From NCBI RefSeq assembly GCF_007990245.1, contig NZ_BJWG01000007.1:62001-126000 (forward strand): 64,000 nucleotides of DNA. The letters are read 5' to 3'. A model generated the notes under the pieces. That model saw only the letters and a program-made list of their open reading frames with translations. It ran no database searches and was not told the origin of the DNA. Below, one piece after another: positions 26,723 to 34,807 of the stretch; within the stretch, counting starts at the first letter, position 1, and each line of letters starts with the position of its first letter. This stretch comes from Cellulomonas composti (GTDB taxonomy: Bacteria; Actinomycetota; Actinomycetes; Actinomycetales; Cellulomonadaceae). The position numbers and the translations under genes were made by a program.

Positions 26723-27804
26723 CCATGATCCCCGCGGCCAGGCCGCTGATCGGTGACGAGGAGCGGGCGGCGGTCGACCGCGTGCTGCGCTCCGGGATGA
26801 TCGCGCAGGGACCCGAGGTCGCCGCGTTCGAGCGCGAGTTCGGCGAGCAGCTCGTCGGCGGGCGTGCGTGCGTCGCCGTGAGCTCGGGCACCACCGGACT
26901 GCACCTGGGGCTGCTGGCCGCGGGCATCGGCCCGGGCGACGAGGTGATCGTGCCGTCGTTCACGTTCGCCGCGACCGCGAACTCGGTCGCGCTGACGGGC
27001 GCCACCCCGGTGTTCGCCGACATCGACCCGGACACCTACTGTCTCGACCCGGCGTCGGTCGCGGCCGCGATCACCGACCGCACCGCGGGCATCATGCCCG
27101 TCCACCTGTACGGCCACCCCGCCGACGTCACGGCGCTCGGCGACCTCGCCGCCGCGCACGGCGCGCAGCTGTTCGAGGACGCCGCGCAGGCGCACGGCGC
27201 CACCTGGCAGGGCGCCCCGGTCGGCTCGTTCGGCTCGTTCGCGATGTTCAGCCTGTACCCGACGAAGAACATGACCTCCGGCGAGGGCGGCATGGTCTCG
27301 TGCGCGACGCCCGAGCTCGTGCGCATGGTCCAGCTGCTGCGCAACCAGGGCATGGAGAAGCGCTACGAGAACGAGGTCGTGGGCTTCAACGCCCGCATGA
27401 CCGACGTGCACGCCGCGATCGGCCGCGTGCAGCTCGGCAAGGTCGGCGCGTGGACCGCGCAGCGCCAGGAGAACGCCGCGTTCCTGTCCTCGAACCTCGA
27501 GGGCGTGGGCGTCCCGCAGGTCGCTCCCGGCGCGACGCACGTGTGGCACCAGTACACGATCCGCGTCCCCCAGGACCGCGACGGGTTCGCCAAGGCACTG
27601 GCCGACGAGCACGGCGTGGGCTCGGGCGTCTACTACCCGATCCCCAACCACCAGCTCCCCTCCTTCGCGCTGGAGTTCGACCTGCCTGCCACGCGCGAGG
27701 CGTGCGACCAGGTGCTCTCGCTCCCGGTGCATCCCGCGCTGAGCCGCGACGATCTCGAACGGGTCGTCGCAGGCGTCAACGCGGTCGCGAAGGCAGGTGC
27801 GTGA
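26719..27804 (+). CDS. DegT/DnrJ/EryC1 aminotransferase, WbpE-like
   Basis: This 361-residue PLP enzyme uses glutamate to aminate a keto-sugar nucleotide. The family core is clear: SSGTTGLHLGLLA at the phosphate site, VIVPSFTFAATAN, VFEDAAQ-type segment FEDAAQAHGA, and the PLP lysine in YPTKNMTSGEGG. In the WbpB-WbpE-WbpD pathway it makes UDP-3-amino-GlcNAcA from the 3-keto intermediate. It overlaps the acetyltransferase stop (ATGA) and shares one base with the oxidoreductase start (TGATG). The similarity alone would allow other amino-sugar pathways; the neighbours favour this one. Confidence 0.88.
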   Translation: MTMIPAARPLIGDEERAAVDRVLRSGMIAQGPEVAAFEREFGEQLVGGRACVAVSSGTTGLHLGLLAAGIGPGDEVIVPSFTFAATANSVALTGATPVFADIDPDTYCLDPASVAAAITDRTAGIMPVHLYGHPADVTALGDLAAAHGAQLFEDAAQAHGATWQGAPVGSFGSFAMFSLYPTKNMTSGEGGMVSCATPELVRMVQLLRNQGMEKRYENEVVGFNARMTDVHAAIGRVQLGKVGAWTAQRQENAAFLSSNLEGVGVPQVAPGATHVWHQYTIRVPQDRDGFAKALADEHGVGSGVYYPIPNHQLPSFALEFDLPATREACDQVLSLPVHPALSRDDLERVVAGVNAVAKAGA

Positions 27805-28793
27805 TGGCGGACCTGAGGGCGGGCCTGATCGGTCTGGGCATGATGGGGCGTCACCACGCGCGCGTGCTGCGCTCGCTGCCGGGCGTCGAGCTCGCGGCGG
27901 TGGCGGACGCCGGCGGCGACCCGCACGGCGTCGCCGGCGGCCTCACGGTGGGCCAGGACGTCCAGCACCTCATCGCCGCGGGCCTCGACTACGCGGTCGT
28001 CGCGGTGCCGACCGTCTACCACGAGCCGGTCGCGCTCGCGCTCGCCGAGGCCGGCGTGCACGCGATCATCGAGAAGCCGCTCGCGCAGGACACCGCGTCG
28101 GCCGAGCGCGTCGCGGACGCGTTCGCGTCGCGCGGCCTGGTCGGCGCGGTGGGCCACATCGAGCGCTACAACCCGTCGCTCCAGCACCTGCGCGCGCGGC
28201 TCGAGCACGGCGAGCTCGGCGACGTCTACCAGGTCGTCACGCGCCGGCAGGGCCCGTTCCCGGCCCGGATCGCCGACGTCGGCGTGGTCAAGGACCTCGC
28301 GACGCACGACATCGACCTCACCGCGTGGGTCACGCAGTCACCGTTCCTCTCGGTCGCCGCGCAGACGGCGCTCAAGAGCGGGCGCGAGCACGAGGACCTC
28401 GTCGCGGTCGTCGGCAAGCTCGCGGACGGCACGGTCACGAGCCACCTGGTGAACTGGCTGTCACCGCTCAAGGAGCGCGTCACGGTCGTCACGGGCGAGC
28501 GCGGCACGTTCGTCGCCGACACGCTCACGGCCGACCTGACGTACTACGCCAACGGCACGGTGCCGACGACGTGGGGTTCGCTGGCCGCGTTCCGCGGCGT
28601 CAGCGAGGGCGACATGGTGCGCTACGCGATCCCGAAGCCCGAGCCGCTGCGCACCGAGCACGAGGCGTTCCGCGACGCGGTGCTCGGCAAGGACGCGGAC
28701 ATCGTCACGATGAGCGACGGCCTGGCCACGGTGCGCGTCGCCGAGGCGGTGCTGCGCTCGGCCGAGACCGGCGAGACCGTGCACCTCCGCTGA
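27804..28793 (+). CDS. Gfo/Idh/MocA oxidoreductase, WbpB-like
   Basis: This 329-residue NAD(P)-dependent oxidoreductase has the Rossmann motif LIGLGMMGRHHARVL (8-22), the Gfo/Idh signature EKPLAQD, and the C-terminal domain with GHIERYNP and KDLATHDIDL, where the Lys and His residues are catalytic in the family. WbpB/WlbA oxidise C3 of UDP-GlcNAc-uronic acid. It is the last gene of a three-gene operon with the aminotransferase and acetyltransferase and ends two bases from the convergent VanY-like gene. Substrate inferred from context. Confidence 0.87.
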   Translation: MADLRAGLIGLGMMGRHHARVLRSLPGVELAAVADAGGDPHGVAGGLTVGQDVQHLIAAGLDYAVVAVPTVYHEPVALALAEAGVHAIIEKPLAQDTASAERVADAFASRGLVGAVGHIERYNPSLQHLRARLEHGELGDVYQVVTRRQGPFPARIADVGVVKDLATHDIDLTAWVTQSPFLSVAAQTALKSGREHEDLVAVVGKLADGTVTSHLVNWLSPLKERVTVVTGERGTFVADTLTADLTYYANGTVPTTWGSLAAFRGVSEGDMVRYAIPKPEPLRTEHEAFRDAVLGKDADIVTMSDGLATVRVAEAVLRSAETGETVHLR

Positions 28794-28795
28794 CG

Positions 28796-30115
28796 TCACC
28801 AGCCCGTGGTGCTCCAGTGCCACGGCTCGGAGGGCAGGTTGGCGAAGCCGTAGGTCGCCGCGTTCGCCTTCAGCCAGGTGAACGCGGGGCTCGTCGACGT
28901 GAGCGACCGGCCGTTCAGCGTGAGGTCGAGCGCGAGCCCGCGCTCGTGCTGCGAGGTCCCCGGGCGCGCGGTCGGCGGCGTGCACTCCGACGAGGGCATC
29001 TCCCAAATCGCGTACTGCGAGGTGCCGCAGTTCTGCTTGCGCAGCGCGATCTGGGTCGCGGTGTCCCGCCACGCCGAGCCGCCGAGCGCGAAGCCCGCCG
29101 CACGAGCCGCCGCGACCATCCGCTCGACGCGGTCCGCGACGCACGGGTGCACGCGGAACCCGGCCGCGAGCACGGTGTACTGCTGCGGGGTCGACGTGCT
29201 GACCAGCGTGCAGTCGGTCTCCACCGGCAGGGTCGTGACGCACGGCGCCTGCGCGACGGACAGCCGGACCTGCCCCCAGGACGCCCCGACCGCGTCGGGC
29301 TGCGCCGCGAACCCGCTCGCCGTGCGCGCGTACCACGACATGGTGCGCGTCCCCCAGGCCACCGCGTACACGAGGCCGCCGCCCGGGCTCACGACGTGCC
29401 GGCGATCGTCCCAGCCGCTGGTCGCGACGTCGATGCGTCCGAGCCGGCCCGCCGCGTCGACCGACAGCTCGACGAGGCGTCCGGTGGTCGTCGTGACGTA
29501 CAGGTGGTCGGCGCCGCTCGCGGTGAGCGTCTTGATCTTGCCGATCCAGCCGATCACCGTGCGGCCGGTGATCCCGGCTGCCGTGGGACGCGTGCCCGAC
29601 ACGGACCAGCGCACGATCCGCGAGCTCTCGTAGCCGTACAGGTGGCCGGCGCCGTCGGCCGCGAGGAACGTCACCGGCCAGCCCGACGACGCGAGGCGCG
29701 TGCGGACGAACGTCAGCGGCGCGGTCGCGGTCACGTCGACGCGCCACAACGCGCCGGTCGCCTTCGCGGTGACCAGGATCGTGCGCGCGTCGAGCATCGT
29801 CCACGCCTGCGCCTCGAACCCGAGCCGGGCCGACGAGGCGGCGGTCGAGCGCAACCTTCCCGTCGCCGGGTCGACCACGGAGACCGTCAGGCGCCCGTCG
29901 CTGCGCAGGCCGTAGAGCGTGAGGTCGCCCGTGCACCGCCCGGCCCCCGCCGCTGCCGCCTCTGTTGCCGCCGCTGTTGCGGATGCCACTGTTGCGGGTG
30001 CCGGCGACGCTGCCGCGCGCGTGGGCAGCGCGAGCGAGGCGAGCAGGGCGAGCAGCGTCACGAGGACGCCCGCGAGGGCCCACGGCGTCGAGGGATGGCT
30101 CCGTCGTCCGACCAT
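28796..30115 (-). CDS. Secreted VanY-type D-Ala-D-Ala carboxypeptidase with propeller-like N-terminal domain
   Basis: This 439-residue exported protein has a signal peptide with hydrophobic core at about 12-30. Residues 55-290 show repeated strands reminiscent of a tachylectin/beta-propeller domain. The C-terminal 130 residues match VanY: S388-x-H390 and Asp397 in SQHERGLALDL and Glu430/His433 in EPWHW, the zinc and catalytic residues of D-alanyl-D-alanine carboxypeptidases. It would trim peptidoglycan stem peptides. ATG at 30115 has GGAGG eight bases upstream. The propeller may bind wall glycans, an inference. Confidence 0.85.
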   Translation of the reverse strand: MVGRRSHPSTPWALAGVLVTLLALLASLALPTRAAASPAPATVASATAAATEAAAAGAGRCTGDLTLYGLRSDGRLTVSVVDPATGRLRSTAASSARLGFEAQAWTMLDARTILVTAKATGALWRVDVTATAPLTFVRTRLASSGWPVTFLAADGAGHLYGYESSRIVRWSVSGTRPTAAGITGRTVIGWIGKIKTLTASGADHLYVTTTTGRLVELSVDAAGRLGRIDVATSGWDDRRHVVSPGGGLVYAVAWGTRTMSWYARTASGFAAQPDAVGASWGQVRLSVAQAPCVTTLPVETDCTLVSTSTPQQYTVLAAGFRVHPCVADRVERMVAAARAAGFALGGSAWRDTATQIALRKQNCGTSQYAIWEMPSSECTPPTARPGTSQHERGLALDLTLNGRSLTSTSPAFTWLKANAATYGFANLPSEPWHWSTTGW

Positions 30116-30242
30116 CACCGGGTCCTCCGTTCCCTGCCGGATCGTGCCCGACGCGCGTCTGCGTGCACTACCGGGTCTTCGTGCTCTACGGACCGCACCG
30201 GGCCGCACTTCACCCGCGCAGGCGCATGTCGCCCGATCGGGT

Positions 30243-30254
30243 GAGTCCGGACTC
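30243..30254. repeat. Perfect 12-bp palindrome downstream of the SpoIID/LytB gene
   Basis: GAGTCCGGACTC is its own reverse complement and lies seven bases past the stop of the 30262-31503 gene, in the 146-base gap before the VanY-like gene. With the flanking CACCCG/CGGGTG pair nearby it may form part of a terminator or an operator for the VanY-like gene. Confidence 0.4.
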
Positions 30255-30261
30255 CAGGGCG

Positions 30262-31503
30262 CTACGACGAGACCGTGTAGAGCGTCGACAGCAGGCCGAG
30301 CTTGATGCGGAAGCCGTCGCCCGTGTCGGTCACCGATCCCTTGCTGCCGGTCACCTTCACGCCGGTGACGCGCCCACCCGACCAGCCCAGGCCGTCGCGC
30401 GCCGTCACCACGACCGACCGCACGCTGCCGACTGCCGGGTACGCCGCCCGGATCGTCGCGAACGGCACGACCCGCGTCCACGAGTACGTGTCGAACGGGT
30501 CGGCCCGCGCCTGCAGGTACGGCTGCTCACGCGCGACCGAGTAGCCGCCGTTCGACGCGCTGAACTGCGTGAACGCGGGCTTGCCCGCGTAGGTCCGGAT
30601 GTGGTTCGCGGTCGCGGCGACCGCGTTCGTCGTGCTCGTCGCCTCGAACGTGCGCACCAGACGACCCGACAGGTCGTACTCGGCCGCGCCGGGGAACATC
30701 TGGCACGACGTGGTGTCGCACGTGTCCCACCACCACGGGCGGTACGCCGACGCACGCTCGTACACCGCGTAGGTCCGCGCGGCGATCGCCTGGGCCTTGA
30801 GCGCCTCGGCGTGCCAGTACGACGGCATCTCGGCGGGGACGACCGAGCGCAGGTAGCTCGTCGCGTTCGTCGTGACCGTGACCGTGACGGCCCCGGCGTC
30901 GATGTTCGCGGACAGCGTCCCGCGATACTCCCGCGCCATGGACCCGACGACGTTGCGGACCGTGCCGTCGACCGGCACGAACGTGACCCGGCTCGCGCCG
31001 GCCAGCGTCGCGGCGGCCTTGGTCGAGGCGACCCACGTCCCCTTCGCGAGCGCCTGCAGCCGCCACGTGCTGCTCTTGCGCAGCACCCGCCACTGCGTCG
31101 GCGCCACCCAGACGGAACCGACCTTCACCTTCGCCGGGAGCGTCACCGGTGCGTTCGACCGGCCCTTGGCGGGGTTGGTCCCGCGCAGCGCGAGCCCCGT
31201 CTCCGCGACCGCCGTCGCCATGGCGTCGGTGTCGCCCTTCAGCCACACGTCGAACGTCTGCGCGTCGGGGACCGTACCCGATGCGGTGCCCGGGTAGTAG
31301 GCCGCGAGGATGGTGGAGACGTTCTGGCCGGCCTTCGCGCGCGCGTCGGCGCCGTACTGCGACAGGCCGACGCCGTGCCCGAAGCCGCGCCCCGAGATCG
31401 TCAGGCTGTCGCTCGCGGCCGTCGCGGGTCCGGCGCCGCCGACGAGCGCGCCGACCACGAGCGACGCCCCGGCCAGGACCGCCGTCAGCGCGCGACCCCT
31501 CAC
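30262..31503 (-). CDS. SpoIID/LytB domain-containing secreted protein
   Basis: This 413-residue protein has a signal peptide (cleavage after ATA about residue 29). The SpoIID/LytB domain begins SGRGFGHGVGLSQYG and includes VVPAEMPSYWHAEALKAQAIAA, shortened as AEMPSYW, with the candidate catalytic Glu225. SpoIID of Bacillus is a lytic transglycosylase; LytB-type relatives activate amidases in non-sporulating bacteria. Here it lies in one operon with an amidase, a second SpoIID protein and a sugar epimerase. GTG start overlaps the epimerase stop by four bases. Confidence 0.87.
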   Translation of the reverse strand: MRGRALTAVLAGASLVVGALVGGAGPATAASDSLTISGRGFGHGVGLSQYGADARAKAGQNVSTILAAYYPGTASGTVPDAQTFDVWLKGDTDAMATAVAETGLALRGTNPAKGRSNAPVTLPAKVKVGSVWVAPTQWRVLRKSSTWRLQALAKGTWVASTKAAATLAGASRVTFVPVDGTVRNVVGSMAREYRGTLSANIDAGAVTVTVTTNATSYLRSVVPAEMPSYWHAEALKAQAIAARTYAVYERASAYRPWWWDTCDTTSCQMFPGAAEYDLSGRLVRTFEATSTTNAVAATANHIRTYAGKPAFTQFSASNGGYSVAREQPYLQARADPFDTYSWTRVVPFATIRAAYPAVGSVRSVVVTARDGLGWSGGRVTGVKVTGSKGSVTDTGDGFRIKLGLLSTLYTVSS

Positions 31504-32576
31504 GCAGCCCCCTCCCGGGCGAGCAGGACCTCGACGACACGCCGCGCGGCGTCCCCCGAGCCGTACGGCGTCGCCTGCGGCAGTGCGCCAGGGCCGCGCA
31601 GTGCGACCTCGGGCAGCCGCGCGAGGTCCGCGGAGTCGGGCAGCAGCACGTTCCAGCCGCCCTCGAGCGTCTCGACCCATTCGGTCTCGGTACGCAGCGT
31701 CGTGCACGCCCGACCGAGCAGGAACGCCTCCTTCTGCAACCCGCCCGAGTCGGTGACGACACCCGCCGATCCGAGCACCGCGGCGACCATCTGCGGGTAC
31801 GGCAGGGGTTCGGCGACGACGATCGAGCCCTGCGCGAGCTCGAGGCCCTGCGCCTCGCAGCGCGCCCGCAGCCGGGGGTGGGCGAGCAGCAGCACGGGCA
31901 CGGGCAGCGCGGCGAGCGCCCGGACGATCGCGGCCAGGCGGGCCGGGTCGTCGGTGTTCTCCGCGCGGTGGATGGTCGAGACGAGGTAGGGGCCGTCCCC
32001 GACGCCCGCGACCGGCGAGGAGCCCGCCGCGACGACCGCGTCGCGCACCCGGAAGCACACGTCGGTCATGACGTCCCCGACGAGCACCGAGCGGTCCGCG
32101 AGGCCCTCGTCGGCCAGATGCCCCATCGCGACCTGCGTGGGGGCGAGCAGCAGGTCGGCGGCGTGGTCGGTGAGCACGCGGTTGTGCTCCTCCGGCATGC
32201 GCCGGTTGAACGAGCGCAGCCCTGCCTCGAGGTGCGCGAGCGGCAGGTGGATCTTCACCGCGGCGACCGCGGCCGCGAGCGTCGAGTTGGTGTCGCCGTA
32301 GACCAGCACCCAGTCGGGGCGGTGCTGCTCCATGACCGCCTCGAGCGGGCCGAGCATCGCGCCCGTCTGCTCGCCGTGCGAACCCGAGCCCACCGCGAGG
32401 TGCACGTCCGGCGCGGGGATGCGCAGGTCGGCGAAGAACACGTCCGACAGGCCCGGGTCGTAGTGCTGACCCGTGTGCACGATGACGTGCTCGACACCGG
32501 CCGCATCGCAGGCCTGTGCCACCGGGGCGAGCTTGACGAACTGAGGGCGAGCGCCGACGACGCTCAGGACCTTCAC
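31500..32576 (-). CDS. wecB: Non-hydrolysing UDP-N-acetylglucosamine 2-epimerase (WecB/WbpI type)
   Basis: This 358-residue enzyme of the GT-B-like epimerase family inverts C2 of UDP-GlcNAc, or of UDP-GlcNAc3NAcA in the WbpI branch. Key features: VVGARPQFVK at the start, HTGQHYD (34-40), Asp95 in YGDTNST, Glu117 in HLEAGLRS, Glu130 in MPEEHNRV, the histidine of STIHRAENTD, and DSGGLQKEA. It overlaps both neighbours by four bases (GTGA), placing a sugar-nucleotide gene between two wall-enzyme genes. Which substrate it uses cannot be told from sequence alone. Confidence 0.92.
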   Translation of the reverse strand: MKVLSVVGARPQFVKLAPVAQACDAAGVEHVIVHTGQHYDPGLSDVFFADLRIPAPDVHLAVGSGSHGEQTGAMLGPLEAVMEQHRPDWVLVYGDTNSTLAAAVAAVKIHLPLAHLEAGLRSFNRRMPEEHNRVLTDHAADLLLAPTQVAMGHLADEGLADRSVLVGDVMTDVCFRVRDAVVAAGSSPVAGVGDGPYLVSTIHRAENTDDPARLAAIVRALAALPVPVLLLAHPRLRARCEAQGLELAQGSIVVAEPLPYPQMVAAVLGSAGVVTDSGGLQKEAFLLGRACTTLRTETEWVETLEGGWNVLLPDSADLARLPEVALRGPGALPQATPYGSGDAARRVVEVLLAREGAA

Positions 32577-34807
32577 CGCATTGCCTCCACCACGCTGTCC
32601 GGAACTGCACCGGTCCCGCCCGCCACCTGCAGCAGGGTGGGCCGGTGGCCGGCCAGCCAGCCGGCGGTCGCCTCGGGCAGCCGCGCCCCGTCGACCAGCA
32701 GCGTGAGGTGTCCCAGCACGCCTCCCGTCAGGGAGTCGATGAGGTTCGCGTCGCGGCCCGACGCGACCACCACGGTACCTGTCCCGACCGCGGTCGCGAA
32801 CTGGCCCGCGACCGCGACGGCGGTGGCGTACCGGTCGGCACCCGCGGCGCGCGTCACGCTCACCCCGGCGGCGGTCAGCGCGTCGGCGACGCCGCCGGCG
32901 ACCGCACCCTCGCCGCCCACGACGAGCGCGCGGGTCGCGCCGAGCGCCTTGATCGTCTTCGCGGTGACCGGCGTGAGCGCGTCCGGCCGGGTGAGCACGA
33001 CCGGGCGGCGGGTGGCAGCGGCCGGTCCTCCGGCCGCCGCGGCGTCGACGAGGTTGGCCTGGGCGCCCGAGGCGACGACGACGTCGGTCGCGGTGCCGAA
33101 CTGCGCGGCGACCGCTGCGGCAGTCGCGTACCGGTCGTCGCCCGCGAGCCGCTGCACCTTCACCCCGAGCGTGCGCAGCTGGGCGACGAGCCGCGGGCCG
33201 AGCACCCCAGATCCGCCGATCAGCCACACCTTGGTGGGCGCCCGGCGCTGCAGCTCGGCGAGCGTCGCGGCCGGGAGCCCGTCACGCGACGCGAGCAGCA
33301 CGGGAGCGGACCGCAGCCGCGCGAACGGCGCGGCGACGAGCCCGTCGACGAGGCTGCTCTGCGCCCCGGAGACGAGCACGACCTCGGAGCCCGTCGGGTA
33401 GGCGGCGCCGCTGATCGAGACCGCCGTGCCGTAGCGGTCGGCACCCGCGTACCGCTGCACGGCCGCGAGCGCGTGGCCCGAGACCGAGACGTAGGCCGAG
33501 TACAGGCCGAGCGTCGTGCGCACACCGTCCGTCGTCGGACGGCTGAGCAGGTAGCGCTCCTGACCGGTGGACGACGTCGCCTTGAGCTGCATCGCCGCGC
33601 CCGACGAGGCCCGCTGCGTCACGGTCAGGTAGGCGACGTCACCCAGGCCCGGGAACAGCGCCTTGACCTGCGCCTGCGACTTCGTGATCGTCCACGAGGC
33701 CCGCGGGTTGTGCACCGCCGGCAGCACCGACCAGTGGTCGTCGGCGCTGCGCAGGTACGTCAGCTTCGAGCCGCCCCAGACGTCCTCGGAGTTCGTGGTC
33801 GCGCCGCCCGTGGACGACGAGTAGAACGTCTGCGCCATGTCCCCCTGGTAGGTCAGGACCTGCGCGGTACCCGCCGGACGCGTGGCATCGACCGCGGCCA
33901 CCCACTGCACGCCCCACGTCGCCTCGAGCTCCTTGTTCGCACCCGTGAACTTCTGGTCGGTCGGCTCGTCCGTCAGGTGCGCGCCGATCGAGGACCGCAC
34001 GCCGGCGAGGTACTTGCGGTACGCGTACGTGCGGGCCGCGATCGCCTGCGCCTGCAGGGCCGCGGACGGCCACGACGACGGCATCTCCGCGATCCCGTAC
34101 AGGTACTCGCTGTTCAGCTTCAGCGAGTCGACGACGTTGACACCGCCGTTCAGCGGCCCGAACGAGAGCATGCCGCGCGTGTAGCGCACGGTGCCGTAAC
34201 CCGCATCGGCGCCGGGGAGCGTGACCCGTCCGGTCCAGGACAGGGTGAGCTCGGGCCACGTGCTCGGGTTGGTCCGGGGAGCCGCACCGCCGACCGTCGT
34301 CGAGACCCGCGCGGTGCCGGTCGCCGTGGAGTAGGTGAACGTGATCGAGTCCGCGGTCACGTCGATCGACGTGTCGGGACCGGTCCCGACCTTCCAGGTG
34401 GTCGTCGAGTCGCGGTACACCGTGACGCTCGTCGTGCCGTAGCGGACCTGGACGCGGATCGTCGGGTCGTCGCTGCGTGTGGTCAGCACGGCCGGGGAGT
34501 AGTACTGGCCGAGGATCTGCGCGGCCGACCGCCCCTCGAGGGCCTGCCCGTACGCGCCGTACTGCGACATCCCCATCCCGTGCCCCCAGCCGGAGCCCGT
34601 GAACGTGAACTCGGACGGAGGCGAACCGGCCGGCTGCACCGTGCCGGCGGACACCGTGCCGGCTGGGGCCGATCCGGGCACGGCCGATCCGGGCACGGCC
34701 GATCCGGGCACGGCCGATCCGGGCACGGCCGATCCGGGTACGGCCGTGAGCAGCACGAGAGCGGAGGTCAGCAGTGCGACCCACCCGCCGGGACGGCGAG
34801 ACCTCAT
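32573..34807 (-). CDS. SpoIID/LytB protein with three CWB2 cell-wall-binding repeats
   Basis: This 744-residue secreted protein has a signal peptide followed by five tandem VPGSA units (23-47). The SpoIID/LytB domain (about 65-430) has GWGHGMGMSQYGAYG and GIAEMPSSW with candidate catalytic Glu241. The C-terminal 290 residues hold three CWB2 repeats (starting near RYAGADRYGTAV, RLAGDDRYATAA and RAAGADRYATAV). CWB2 repeats bind anionic wall polymers in Clostridia. Starts and stops overlap the amidase and epimerase genes by four bases. Confidence 0.9.
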   Translation of the reverse strand: MRSRRPGGWVALLTSALVLLTAVPGSAVPGSAVPGSAVPGSAVPGSAPAGTVSAGTVQPAGSPPSEFTFTGSGWGHGMGMSQYGAYGQALEGRSAAQILGQYYSPAVLTTRSDDPTIRVQVRYGTTSVTVYRDSTTTWKVGTGPDTSIDVTADSITFTYSTATGTARVSTTVGGAAPRTNPSTWPELTLSWTGRVTLPGADAGYGTVRYTRGMLSFGPLNGGVNVVDSLKLNSEYLYGIAEMPSSWPSAALQAQAIAARTYAYRKYLAGVRSSIGAHLTDEPTDQKFTGANKELEATWGVQWVAAVDATRPAGTAQVLTYQGDMAQTFYSSSTGGATTNSEDVWGGSKLTYLRSADDHWSVLPAVHNPRASWTITKSQAQVKALFPGLGDVAYLTVTQRASSGAAMQLKATSSTGQERYLLSRPTTDGVRTTLGLYSAYVSVSGHALAAVQRYAGADRYGTAVSISGAAYPTGSEVVLVSGAQSSLVDGLVAAPFARLRSAPVLLASRDGLPAATLAELQRRAPTKVWLIGGSGVLGPRLVAQLRTLGVKVQRLAGDDRYATAAAVAAQFGTATDVVVASGAQANLVDAAAAGGPAAATRRPVVLTRPDALTPVTAKTIKALGATRALVVGGEGAVAGGVADALTAAGVSVTRAAGADRYATAVAVAGQFATAVGTGTVVVASGRDANLIDSLTGGVLGHLTLLVDGARLPEATAGWLAGHRPTLLQVAGGTGAVPDSVVEAMR
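34667..34741 (-). repeat. 15-bp tandem repeat encoding VPGSA x5
   Basis: Five near-identical copies of the 15-base unit gatccgggcacggcc (plus-strand reading) encode VPGSA repeats just after the signal peptide of the SpoIID-CWB2 protein. They would lengthen or shorten by slippage and keep the frame. Confidence 0.8.

Noticed and set aside
14525-34807. SpoIIM and SpoIID similarity as a sign of sporulation
   Set aside because: No other sporulation genes are present, and these families are common as wall proteins in non-sporulating actinobacteria.
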